Origin: Patella vulgata | Taxonomy: Eukaryota > Mollusca > Gastropoda > Patellidae | DNA: 64,000 nt | Direction of reading: 5' to 3' | NCBI RefSeq assembly: GCF_932274485.2 | Contig: NC_065887.2 | Span: 9,334,001 to 9,398,000, forward strand | Shown here: positions 24,601-35,451 of the stretch, in pieces | How positions within the stretch are numbered: the first letter of the stretch is position 1 | Layout: each line of letters opens with the position of its first letter | Program-made: the position numbers and the translations under genes | The notes under the pieces: generated by a model | Seen by the model: only the letters and a program-made list of their open reading frames with translations | Told to the model about the DNA's origin: nothing | Databases searched by the model: none

Positions 24601-26932
24601 ATAACATTAATAGATGTTCCCAGATAAAACTTATGCTTCAAAACTCGCAGGCCCAACATACGAATAAAGGGGAAGCTACTCTTAATCAAAAATACAAGAA
24701 GTTGCCAATTTGTTTAAAATATTAGCTATAATTTCATTATTTGTATTAATAAAATAATTTTAATACCATGAATGGACCAATTTCACTCGGTCAGGTAACA
24801 TAGCGTATCATAATTGCGTCTATTGGTTCTGTAACCTACACCAGGTATCAGCTTGGACGTTATTATTATTATACAACCTTCGCAACAAAATTTTAGTCCT
24901 TTCATGTCATTTATGATAAATGTGTAAAAATTTGACACGGCTGTTGTGACTGAATGGCGACGGTGGATCGACCAAATTGATACGTACAAAAAATGTGAAT
25001 ACGTCAACGCGACAACTTTTCCACAATCCAAGAGTATATCAAGACTTAATTCTCTATTTCTCCGAACGACTTAGGTGTAGCAATATTGCAGGCTACAATA
25101 ATTAGCAGTTTGGGAGGCCCCTATTCACTAACTGACAATCGCTCAGAGAATTTAGCTTTTTTTTATTCAATCTGATTAAAATACAGATCTATATTTGGTT
25201 TCGTATTTTTTATACTTTCGATGGCCTACACTACATGAAGATCTGACCGGTTCTAGTGGAAGCTGTCGTACCAGACACAAGAGGCGTTTGACCCTATGAC
25301 GTCAGATATTGATTAATCAATCAACGTTGACGTTTTGACTAGTGGTTTACCCACAGTTCCGTGCATCGCACACAAATAACTCGCCGTAACAGACCGTTTC
25401 ATTAGTTAGCCACTCACTTTAACCAGAACGCGTGTTATATAAGAACTCGTCAAGATCATAGTGTTGTGAAGACAAGTAAAACGAAATTTTGAAATATAAA
25501 AAACAAAACGAAATAGGATTGATTTTTATTATTAAGACTGCCATTGAAAAAATCATTCTAGTTCCATATATTCCGGAATATCTATAAATCACTGTTTTCT
25601 ATATTTCATTTTTGTTAACTTATGTGTATTACAGTGACCACCACCCCTTTAATATACAGGAGACAAATCATATTGTAAAGGTACAGTAATATCAATAAAA
25701 GTTTGTCAACATTAATAAATTACAATTCAATAAATCCCTTACTGTATATGTGGGTGCATAACTGAAACCCATTGAAAATAAAAATATAGTATATGTCTTT
25801 ACTTACGAGTCGATACAGTGAGCGGCAGTTAGAGCCCAGTTTCTGCTAATCATCACAGCACCACAAATATGTGACCAGCTATTGCCATCTCGACGTCTAA
25901 GAGACGCTTGCCACGGGTGACTATGAGGTTCAGCATCTTGACCACCTACGATACGTTGATTTTGAGCTTCTGCTGTAAAGGGAAATCAATGTAAAGTTAC
26001 AACTAACAAGTTACCGCCCTGTGCATTATTTTACAGCTTTCAAATAATGTGTAGTCTATGTTTTGTTGGTCACATTATCTGCATTATTACAAATACGTTG
26101 ATGCAGAAAAAAAGACACTAAAAACCATTTTATTTCATATAGCCTATTTTGGAATCAGAAAATTCCGGATAAAATGCATACATTTTTATAACATTTTTAA
26201 TTTCAAATTTCTATTTTTCTCTATGGGTCTCCTTAAACTATCAATAAAAAGGCCCACTTCTGTTAAATTATATTCATGATTGGTTTGGTACCAACCGTCG
26301 TTAAATTGGTATTTAACAAGCTAGCTAACTATTGTTAGCTACGGACTACAGTTAACTATAACCATACAACACGGTAATTACATATTTCTAGGCGGGACTA
26401 TGGATTCTGAAATCTATGTGGGAGCCACGATGGCTAAGTGATTAAGACGCTGGCTCGCTAGTCAGGAGGTCACGGGTTCGCTCCCGGTGTTGGCTGAGAA
26501 AGTCCAACGGTGCAGGACGGGGGGCCTGACAAGGACATCTGTCTAGTCGTTCAGATGGTACGAGAAACCGAGGTCCCGTGTACACGTAACTCTTGGCAGT
26601 TGGAAATGGATATAAGTGAAGGCCGAAGTACAGCTGTCCGGGCAAAATTTCCCTCACAGCACACTGTATGGCGTATGCCCGTCTTCATTAGTCTAGTAGT
26701 AGCAGAGTAGTAGGACGTTAATCCCCAATTCATTCAATCATACATGACAAGGAGTATATAGGGTCGCCTGTCCAACCTCGTACGTTTTCTACGAGTCGTC
26801 CGGTTCCCCCCCCCCACTGCTAAAGACCACTACGCGCAAGCGAATTATTGAAATAAAATTAAACCATATGTTAGTCCAAAAATGATCTAGTTTATGTCGA
26901 GTGAACGTTAAACCCATCTCTCTCTCTCTCGC

Positions 26933-26964
<32 letters not shown>

Positions 26965-28293
26965 GTGCTGGTGTGGTTTACAGCACGCTCCTCCATTTTA
27001 GCTTAAATCACAATATGGCTCAACTGTTCTAATCTATTTAATATCGGAGAAATCCGATGCCATCGAGAGTTGATTATAGCCTGAATAGGTTAATTAATGT
27101 CTAATTAATAATTTAGAAAACATTTCAGGTCTAAAGAAAGACCTGCAATAGGCAGATTTAGCTCTGGCATAATGTATGTTTAATGTTTTAAGTAAAACTA
27201 TTCCCCATAACAATCTACTGTAAAGTCATTAGGGGTTGATACTGAAATAACTACAACCGTCAATAATTGTGACACTATGCAGGCTACCCTTGCAGGATCC
27301 CTTCGACCGCCTCAGACGGACTCACAGTTCCTACCACCATTTATTTCTCCGCCCAATTTCATAAAATTAGGGTTGACGTAACGGCGTGCTCTAATGAAAC
27401 ACTTGTCCATATATGGTCAAGGATCCGACCAGATAGTTGACGCCCCTAACCTTTTGATATAACTTAGAACAGTGCGTTCTCCACGGGAGAGGGTTGGGCG
27501 AAATAGCCAGGGTAGACATCATAGGTTTCAATCGTGATTAACGTTAAAATATCTAAAGAACAGTTGCTGTGTCGATGTTGTAGAATATATCATTGTAACA
27601 TACAAAGATACCTTCAACACACAGAAAGAGTTTGAAGTCTTATTGATCACGACGTAAAGTCCTACCCAGACACAGCATAGTGTCATATAATCACATGCTC
27701 TGAATTTGACGTACATAAGGTAAGCTGCGGTTGATACTAGGCGACAGTTTGTGTCGATGTGTTGGTCATATAACAACTTATTTCCAAGCTTGTTATTGGA
27801 AATAAAACCTTCGGGATGTTTTTTTCGAATAACAGCCTGGAAAACCGTTGTTATCTACTATATAGACGATATTTGTCGTTTTGTCGTGAATAACATATTT
27901 TATTTCATCGAGAAGCAAGAAAACTTATATTTTCACGAATGCGTAGCATGAGTGAAAATATAAACGTTTTCTTGCTTAGAGATGAAATAAAATATGTTAT
28001 TCACGACAAAACGACAAATGTTCTATTTATTTTATGATTTTACAATCATTTTAGGTAAAAACAACATGGACTACTGCTAGCCAGTGGAATAACACTTTTA
28101 TTTCACCGATAAAACGCGGTATTCCACTACTGATCAAAAAATAAATACATGTAGTACACTACATGGCGTGTGCCCATCATCAGCTCGGGCATAATATGAT
28201 TTGTCATTTGATGGAGATGTTTACGTATAGCTATTAATTTCAGTTGTACTTACCCACGGCAGCCACAAGGAGGACAGCTAGAACCACTTTCAT
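21221..28293 (-). CDS. Chymotrypsin-like secreted serine protease, copy B (S1 family)
   Basis: Exons: 28293-28254, 25972-25807, 24165-24072, 22728-22554, 21991-21840, 21376-21221; 783 nt with stop, 260 residues. Signal peptide [13 protein letters not shown], propeptide ending AQNQR, then IVGG. Catalytic residues His65, Asp114 and Ser212; Ser at 189 and Gly at 216 of the specificity pocket, as in copy A. The exon plan and most residues match copy A, so the two arose by tandem duplication. The border of intron 2 differs by 6 nt: copy A has two more codons in exon 2, copy B two more in exon 3. V-SINE copies sit in introns 4 and 5, the latter ending 8 bp from the exon 5 donor. A deleted mariner element and a Mutator-like MITE sit in other introns. 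Confidence 0.93.
21410..21620 (+). mobile_element. S1-S2 SINE chimera with (CT)n tail
   Basis: An S1 fragment (about 21410-21458) runs directly into a partial V-SINE and CT tail. Confidence 0.6.
21649..21832 (+). mobile_element. S2 V-SINE ending beside the exon 5 donor of chymotrypsin B
   Basis: Diverged V-SINE ending GAGTGGACGG at about 21832; the donor GT is at 21839-21838. Confidence 0.7.
22196..22530 (+). mobile_element. S2 V-SINE head fragment followed by a second V-SINE
   Basis: A head fragment at 22196-22250, a GT-rich join, then a V-SINE with CT tail ending about 25 bp from exon 4 of chymotrypsin B. Confidence 0.7.
22740..23415. other. Intron 3 of chymotrypsin B, no exon seen
   Basis: Contains a short direct duplication around 23103-23160 (GGGCAAACTGAATACGAAG-like). 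No other feature. Confidence 0.35.
23416..23981 (+). mobile_element. Internally deleted Tc1/mariner-type DNA transposon
   Basis: Imperfect 28-bp inverted ends (CCGGGTGACACAAAAAAAG at left; TTTTGTGTCACCCTG at right) flanked by TA duplications at 23414-23415 and 23982-23983. The interior keeps only the C-terminal part of a DDE transposase. Confidence 0.85.
23481..23821 (+). pseudogene. Mariner-type transposase, C-terminal remnant
   Basis: About 113 residues in frame to a stop: [11 protein letters not shown], then [20 protein letters not shown] and a C-terminal helical part. This matches the second half of IS630/Tc1/mariner transposases, containing the second catalytic Asp (QQDG) and the third acidic position (PDLNAPD). 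The N-terminal DNA-binding region and first catalytic Asp are absent, so it cannot act on its own. Confidence 0.8.
24541..24770. repeat. Diverged direct repeat, unit about 70 bp, two copies
   Basis: AATTTGTTTGAAATATTAG... and AATTTGTTTAAAATATTAG... begin about 160 bp apart and continue with the same AT-rich sequence. Confidence 0.6.
25168..25521 (+). mobile_element. Mutator-like MITE, copy 1
   Basis: Starts CAATCTGATTAAAATACAG, contains the family interior (GACCGGTT, ATTGATTAATCAATCA) and ends near GGATTG. Near-identical 9-bp flanks. The right end is partly deleted. Confidence 0.7.
26420..26965 (+). mobile_element. Full S1 SINE followed by a 5'-truncated V-SINE and (CT)n
   Basis: S1 head (GGCTAAGTGATTAAGACGC) to tail at 26420-26740, then V-SINE body and CT tail at 26743-26965. 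Confidence 0.75.
26985..27183. mobile_element. TTAA-bounded MITE family, truncated copy
   Basis: Shares its centre with 2631-2993 (CTCCTCCATTTTAGC) and its end with 8105-8484, finishing at TTAA. Confidence 0.6.
27867..28015. repeat. Long near-perfect palindrome (foldback)
   Basis: Arms of about 65-70 bp (ATTTGTCGTTTTGTCGTGAA... inverted at ...TTCACGACAAAACGACAAAT) around a short loop with GCGTAGC. Confidence 0.8.
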
Positions 28294-28803
28294 TGTTGCT
28301 ATATGGTTACGTTACTGTAGATTTACTCGTAACGCTCGCATTTATATACGAATTGCCAATTCACAAGTGTTGTCTTATCCATGCCCATAAAATTTTTAAA
28401 AAAATTCTTTGCAGATGGTTCTTCGCATGAATTCGAGTTAATTGCAAACCACTTAAAATCCATTCTCTTGTCATTTTATTTATCGATTTCATTTTAAAGT
28501 TCTGGTTACATACAGTTATAGATTTAGAAGAAGAGATATCCCAGGTTATTCCATTTATAAGGTCCCATCTAATCCCCCAACCTCACGATTCGAGGAAGAT
28601 AAACGATGTTAAAATACATATTTAGTTCTGGTTAACTATGGTTAAATGGTATGGCTAGTGAGTGAATAAACTATAAACTTGATGTTTGAGATTTGATGAG
28701 TCTCTTCCAGTATCGCCGATTTATTGTATTAACAATTGTACTTCTGTTTTACCAATTTTACAGAGGCGGTGTCGCTGTTTGAAACATCTGATGACTGATA
28801 CTC

Positions 28804-28807
<4 letters not shown>
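28294..28807. other. Upstream region of chymotrypsin copy B
   Basis: No exon or repeat recognised. The promoter is expected here, but no confident TATA element was assigned. Confidence 0.3.
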
Positions 28808-28844
<37 letters not shown>

Positions 28845-29060
28845 GGTTTAACGTCCACTCGACACTAACATATGGTTCAATTTTATTTCAATAATTCGCT
28901 TGCGCGTAGGGCTCTTTAGCAGTGGGAGGAAACCGGGGGACCCGGAGAAAACCCACAAGGTTGGACAGGCGACCCTACTCCTTGTCACGTACAACCGGGG
29001 AATGAAAACCACGCCAGTTGACTCAATGACAGACCTTATGATACATTCGGCCATCAAACC
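28808..29060 (-). mobile_element. S2 V-SINE with (GA)n
   Basis: GA run of about 35 bp, then the complete reversed V-SINE. Confidence 0.8.
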
Positions 29061-29605
29061 CTGCTCTAAAACAAGAAGTGGTATCACTTGTTATATAGAA
29101 TGTAAGCAAACCCCGATTCTTGCAATCCCCGATGGGCGTATACGAAGATGTTTGATTGCCTTATTATGTGCTTCGCAGAATCAGTTTACTGTCGACGATT
29201 GGGGAAGAGTTTCGCCGTTTAAGCAACGGGCGTCGCACGCTCGAGGAGGACAGTCTTCGAGGATTTCTTTTTTCTATTATACTGATATCCCAAGACACAC
29301 AATATCCGGGTAATCGCAGCCATAGCAGGTCTAATTATGGTTCAGCCGAAAATTCTGAGAATATTTTCGTATTCAGTTCTATCGACCTTCTTTGTGTTAA
29401 AAATAATCACCAACTGATTGGTTATCAAACGAACAGTTGACATCAATTTTTGACATGAAAATGTTTTTAAGGTTACTGACGTCGTCAAGAGTTACCGGGG
29501 GCTTTAATGCTCTTGGAAATTCACAAATATACATTTATAGCTGGTTTTCATGTATGTTCGCAAGGTAGCGAATTGTAAACTGTCACCGTAAGTTACGAGT
29601 TATCC

Positions 29606-29882
29606 AGATTTTCCAGCGTGGTTCACCCCTTGTCAGTGATGCAGGACCGAGGGCCTGGCAAGGACAGCTGTCTAGTCATTCGGCTGGTACGAAAAACCGA
29701 GGTCCCGTGTACACATGGCGTGCACGTACAAGATCCCTTGGCAGTTGGAATTCGATATAAGAGTAGGCCGTAGTGCCGCTACCCGGGCAAAATTGCCCTC
29801 ATAGCACGCTGTATGGCGTATGCCCAATTTCAGTAGCCTAGTTTAAGAGCAGAACAGTAAGAAGTTAAACCCCATTTCATTT
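29606..29882 (+). mobile_element. S1 SINE, 5'-truncated
   Basis: S1 body from the TCCAGATTTTCC segment to the CATTT tail. Confidence 0.75.
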
Positions 29883-30174
29883 CCGTAAGTTACGCGTGAG
29901 TTTGTTTTCTGGGCTTTTATTTGGTTATTTTTTGTATTTCTCAGAAAAAAAACTCGTTATAGAATGCCTCGACAAATTGTCCCTTTTTATGTGACAAGGC
30001 ATATGGCATTAAGGATGAGCAATTGTTTGCATGCATTACGTCTATAATTTATTACTATTACACACATAAAAAATTCACATTTAAGTTTCTGCATACATAA
30101 CTACACATGATATATGGCTACAAATTCCCATATTAATAATAGTTGGATATAACACCAATTTATTGCACGATATC

Positions 30175-30285
30175 CACCCTACTCCTTGTCACGTCAATCG
30201 GTCAATCGAAAACCCGCCAGTTGACTCAATAACATACCTTATGATACAACGCGCACGCGCTAACCTGTCGGCCATCCAAACCCCA
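30175..30285 (-). mobile_element. S2 V-SINE head fragment
   Basis: Reversed tRNA-like head and adjoining part only. Confidence 0.65.
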
Positions 30286-30288
30286 TTT

Positions 30289-30515
30289 CTGGCTTTTGAA
30301 TCCCATGTAAACTGCACTAACAGGAATATCAGTTAGAAAATGGTTAAATTCCATTCGATATTTACAAAGTTATGTGGAATTTAAAGTTTGTCAACATTCA
30401 GCGTCCACTACAGACGATATATGGGATGTTGTCAAAACTATTCAACACCACCTACAATTTTTACTGAAATTTATTGATAGGCCTCTATATAATACGGTTG
30501 AATCCAAAGTGAAAG
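30289..30515 (-). repeat. Dispersed repeat shared with 51165-51500
   Basis: Contains ACGATATATGGGATG and AATAATACGGTTGAATCC-like segments found inverted at 51165-51500. Family unknown. Confidence 0.6.
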
Positions 30516-30603
30516 ATTGTCTACCTTTGATGTTTTGGTTTGTTACTTCTTAATTTGTAAATAATCGACTTTTAGCGCGGATTAGGCCGTTAAAGGATTA
30601 GAT

Positions 30604-30955
30604 GGGGGATCAAGTGGCTAAGTGGGTAAGACGCTGGCTCGCTAGTCTGGAGGTCGGGTGTTCGATCCCTGCATCGGCCGAGAAATTTCATCCAGATTTT
30701 CCGGCGTGGATCCCCCTTGTCAGTGATGCAGGGACTAGTCCTTCGGATGATACGAAAAACCGAGGTCCCGTGCATACATTGGAATACACTTAAAAGATCC
30801 CTTGGCAGTTGGAATTCGATATAAGAGTAGGCGATAGTGCCGCTGCCCGGGCAAAATTTCCTCATAGCACACTGTATGGCGTATGCCCGTCTTCATTAGC
30901 CCAGTTCGGAGCAGAACAGTAGGACGTTAAACCCCCATTTCATTTCATTTCAAAG
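30604..30955 (+). mobile_element. S1 SINE, full length
   Basis: Clear tRNA-like head (A box GGCTAAGTGGGTAAGACG, B box GTGTTCGATCC), body and CATTT tail. One of the best-preserved copies. Confidence 0.85.
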
Positions 30956-31144
30956 GATTAGATATTTTCTAAAAAATACACATGACCATCAGCCGCTTTA
31001 AAGGAGCTAAGTCTCTAACTCTTTAACATTTGTGCGTGACAGAGGTAAAAGAGGGCGTTCGTGTAAGGCTGGGAAAAGTTTAGGTGCCAAAACAAAACTA
31101 GTGGTAAAAAGGTGTTCACCTAATACGTGACAGTAATAAAATAA

Positions 31145-31205
31145 CGAGAGAGAGAAATGAGGTTTAACGTTCACTCAACACAGACTAGGTCATTTCGGGA
31201 CTAAG
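31145..31205 (-). mobile_element. S2 V-SINE 3' fragment
   Basis: Short GA run plus the V-SINE 3' end only. Confidence 0.6.
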
Positions 31206-31232
31206 TAACAAAAGAAGGCGTATTAAGCGATG

Positions 31233-31996
31233 TCACGCGGTGGCTCAGTGAGTAGGGTTCGATACCGGTGTTGACCCAGAAAATGCCTCGGGAGTTCCGG
31301 CAAGGTTTCTGTTTGTGCAGGATGGAGGGCCTGACAAGGAAAGTGTCTAGTCGTTGGGATGGGACACAATCTGATTAAAACACAGATCCAATTTCGTTTC
31401 GTTTTATAGTTCAAAATTTCGATTTTACTTGTCTTTACTACACTTGGATCTGGAAGCGTTGTTATTTAACTCGTGTACTGATTGAAATGAGGGGTCAGTC
31501 AATCAAATGATCTCTCGAATCGAACGTTTGACCTTTTTTGCGCGGAACTGTGTGTAGACATAAGCGGCAATAGAAATCAAAACAAAGCAAAAGTAGATAA
31601 AAAAAATAGATGGCGGTCGCTAATTGGTTAATCGAATGACTGACGTAATCGGGTCAAATGTCGCTTGCTTGGTACCTAACGTCATAGAATGTTAACTCCC
31701 ACTATAACTTGTTAGATCTACATGTAGTGTAGGCCATCGAAAGTATAAAAAACGAAACGAAATATAGATCTATATTTTAATTACATTGGATGGGACAAAG
31801 AACCGAGGTCCCGTGTACAAATTGCCTTGCACGTAACAGAAGGCTTGACACTTGGAATTCGAAATAATACTATGCTGTAGCACATCTGACTGGGCACAAT
31901 TGCCATCGTAGCACACCCTATGGCATAAATCTGTGTTCATTATCCCAGTCGGTGCAGAAAAGTAAGTCCTTACAACCCATTTCATTTCATTTCATA
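31233..31996 (+). mobile_element. S1 SINE split by a Mutator-like MITE
   Basis: S1 sequence at 31233-31366 resumes at 31789 (GATGGGACAAAGAACCGAG) and runs to a CATTT tail. The gap is the MITE 31367-31788. Confidence 0.8.
31367..31788 (+). mobile_element. Mutator-like MITE, copy 2, nested in an S1 SINE
   Basis: Ends CAATCTGATTAAAA and TTTTAATTACATTG; perfect 9-bp duplication GATGGGACA at 31358-31366 and 31789-31797. The interrupted SINE proves the insertion limits. Confidence 0.85.
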
Positions 31997-32039
31997 AAAA
32001 AAACTGTGATTGGCGAAATACACCTTTTATTACATGATC

Positions 32040-32190
32040 GGCTTTTATAATTAAACATTGATATATAAATCTAGAATTAAACATTGTTATATAAATCTAG
32101 AATTAAACATTGTTATAAAAAACTATAATTAAACATTGTTATATAAATCTAGAATTAAACATTGTTATATAAATCTAGAATTAAACATGA
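32040..32190. repeat. Minisatellite, unit about 26 bp, five copies
   Basis: Units AATTAAACATTG plus TTATATAAATCTAG. Confidence 0.85.
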
Positions 32191-32366
32191 ACAGGAAACA
32201 ATTACATAAATGTTATAGTTTAGTTGATGTAATACTGTTTAAAGATGGGTTCCCAGAAAAGTATTTATCGGGTGGTTATTTCAAATAAAAGTATGGCAAT
32301 TTTGGCATATATGGAAAGCAGAGATATCCAATTTTACTAGAAAAATACTGGATTCCCCGACAAACG

Positions 32367-32643
32367 GGGGGTTGGGTGGCCGAATGGTTAGCACGTGCGT
32401 GCTGTATCATAAGGCCTGTCATTGAGTCAACTGGCGTGGTTTCGAATCCCCGGTTGTACGTGACAAGGTGTAGGGTCGCCTGTCCAACCTCGTGGGTTTT
32501 CTCCGGGTCCTCCGGTTTCCTCCCACTGCTAAAGACCCCTACGCGCAAGCGAATTATTGAAATAAAATTAAAAACCATATGTTAGTCCCGAAATGACCTA
32601 GTTTGTGTCGAGTGGACGTTAAACCCCATTTCTCTCTCTCTCA
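32367..32643 (+). mobile_element. S2 V-SINE, full length reference copy
   Basis: Head GGTTGGGTGGCCGAATGG, B box GGTTTCGAATCCC, core CTCCGGGTCCTCCGG, 3' end GTCGAGTGGACGTTAAACCC and a short CT tail. The core resembles the conserved V-domain of V-SINEs. Confidence 0.85.
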
Positions 32644-32649
32644 CCGAAA

Positions 32650-32761
32650 AACACTCATAGAGCGTATACAGGACACAAAAATGTAAGGGTTTCCCTAATC
32701 AACAGTCCGACGATTAAGCCACCCTTTCTTATTAAACAAGGATTAAATGGTGAGATAAGCA

Positions 32762-32799
<38 letters not shown>

Positions 32800-33790
32800 T
32801 TATTTCAAATGTACATACGCAATTTTCAATCCTTTTTAACAATTTCACAATGTTGTATATTAATGTATATATGAATACAGTCTAATGCATATATGTATTG
32901 TATATGATATTGTATTTAAAAAATTTGTGAATAAACATTTTTCAATGTCATGTCAAAGGTCATGCATGCGAACTTTGAGCGCTTGATGTACAAGTTGATA
33001 AACTTTATGAAGAGTTAGACGTACAACACTTTCTGAGATAAAAATGACGGAAAAAGACGCGGGTAGTGGATAATCTGAGAATTTAATTAGGATTCGATAT
33101 TTGTAATAAAAAGTAAGCGATTAAAGACAGCATCGTCTTATGTATGCAACAAATTCTCCTCTGACTTCCAAGAGAGGTAAGTCGCGTGACGTAAACATGA
33201 CCTGGTTTGGTCGAATTTTTATGGCAGGACATTCCTTCGCAATTACAATGTTTCAGAAGTATTTGAAGCAAAGTTATGACAAATTAATTAGTTTAAATAT
33301 GTTTTTAGCCCATTTAAACCATTAAATCACCCAGTTTGTACGCGGGAACCCATCTTTAAAATACTGTTAAAATATTTAATGCGGAATTATCATATTTAAC
33401 AAGAAATAAACGTAACTAATTTTATACACGATCATATTCAAAATGAACCCAAAGCGCCCAAATTGCTTTATTCTGAACAAAGTATTGAATGATTGAAAGC
33501 GTTGGTAAGAAAATGCATAACAGTCTTGATTGTCAGGAACCAATGCCACAATAATAAACGAAGTCCCGATTTCCAATTTTTCAATCGACAATGTCCGTGA
33601 GTAGTGTCCATGTTATCGTGTAACGACTATTTGGCGGGGATTGTACTTCCAGCCCAATATCTAAGCCACCCGTTGGTCATGCGAGTTTATTATGGACTGA
33701 GCATGTGACGTAAAAAATCAGATTTATTTCTTAGATAATGCCTCTTTGAAAAGTATTTAACAGTATATTTTATTTTGGTATACATGTATG
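32650..33790. other. Intergenic, no gene seen
   Basis: Poly-A run at 32768-32795; otherwise AT-rich DNA without a recognised exon or repeat. Confidence 0.35.
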
Positions 33791-34680
33791 TTTGATTTAT
33801 TTATATTTCATATTCATGTATGTTGAATTTAATTATATTTGATATACATGGATGTTTGATTTATTTATATTTATATTTTAAGTGTATTTGATATATATGG
33901 ATGTTTAATTTAAGTATATTTGATACACATAGATGGTTAATTTAGTTAAAATTGATATACACGTATGAGTATTTTATTTATATTTGATATATTAGTTTTA
34001 AAATATAATATTTTGCTTTAATTACGTCGACCACATGCATTATAAAATATAAAAAAAACATAAAATTACAAAAACTATCATTATTTACATCTTATTAGAT
34101 ATATATACATTTAAGAAAAAAAAGCGGTATATTATAACAAAGTAAATTTTAAAACCTTCTTGCTTTTATTAAAACATGAAGACGTGATATTAAACATTTA
34201 TATAACTCTGTATTATGCCTTTAGTTTTTAGCATATTTATATAAGGGAGATAATCAAATGCAAATAAGGTAGTGGTTATTTTACAGGTCCTTGTGGTTTA
34301 GTGGATATTTATAAACCGTGATGAACAAGACGAGTCAAAGTTTTTATTTTATATAAATGGATGTTTAAATTGATTTGTATTTAATATGCATGCATATGTG
34401 TAATTTATGTATATATTATAACATACATATGTGTAATTTATGTATATATTATAACATATATAATTATGAGTAATTTATATCTTGTACCATGGATGTTTAA
34501 TTTAATTATATTTGATACACCTGTATGTTTAATTTATGTATATATATAATTTACATGTAACTTTAGTTGATTTGATATACATGCATGTTTAATTTATTTA
34601 TATTTGCTATACATGTATGTTTAATTCATTTATATCCGGTATACATAAATGTGTAATTTATTTATCATGAATGTTTGAAT
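33790..34680. repeat. Degenerate AT-rich satellite, unit about 30-35 bp
   Basis: Repeated words TTTGATATACATG, TGTTTAATTTA and TTTATATT with variable spacing. Confidence 0.65.
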
Positions 34681-34689
34681 TATTTATAT

Positions 34690-34965
34690 TTGATATGCAT
34701 GGATGCTTAAGTAATGTATTTAAATATTGATGCTTAAGTAATGTATTTAAATTTATGGATGCTTAAGTAATGTATTTAAATATGGATGCTTAAGTAATGT
34801 ATTTAAATTTATGGATGCTTAAGTAATGTATTTAAATTTATGGATGCTTAAGTAATGTATTTAAATATGGATGCTTAAGTAATGTATTTAAATTTATGGA
34901 TGCTTAAGTAATGTATTTAAAATTATGGATGCTTAAGTAATGTATTTAAATTTGATATACAAGTA
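34690..34965. repeat. Minisatellite, unit about 25-29 bp, about ten copies
   Basis: Units GGATGCTTAAGTAATG plus TATTTAAAT, very homogeneous. Confidence 0.9.
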
Positions 34966-35343
34966 TAACCACAATACTGCCATCTTTATATTTCATGTTT
35001 TGTCTATTGATTATTACCAGTGGTATAAAATATAAAATATTAGTTTATATCCCAATTAAAATGTATCTCCTCGCGCATTGATACAAAAACTTGGACCTAC
35101 TTATCTTATATCTATAAATTGTCGAAACACAAACTACTAATCTCGTAATCAGACGTAAATACCCTCAGCAGACTAAGAGTGGTGTCTTCTGTGGGCTGTT
35201 TAAACTTTTAAGTATTTATAAATTTATCAGTGAATTTAATATTATCTAGAAAATGAGCTTGCAGTTTTACACAAACATGAAATGAATTTAATGTTGTATT
35301 CAAAATTTGGATGATTCAAACATTAAATACACTAGAATGTTAT

Positions 35344-35451
35344 TTATGAAGTTTGGTTGTTAGGGTTTCTAGAACTCGTTCTCTTGTAATATCCACTTTC
35401 TCTCTTCCACTTCTGTAGAGCATCTTTCTTTTTCCTCTTAAAGAACCCACA
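35344..35451 (-). other. Integrin exon 21: cytoplasmic tail with GFFKR
   Basis: 36 codons with the stop, starting CGFFKRKKK, the conserved membrane-proximal alpha-chain motif that clasps the beta tail. The tail is short, basic and then Ser/Asn-rich. Confidence 0.9.

Noticed and set aside
30604-30665. tRNA gene at SINE heads
   Set aside because: A- and B-box-like segments exist, but all continue into SINE bodies; no free tRNA gene was seen.
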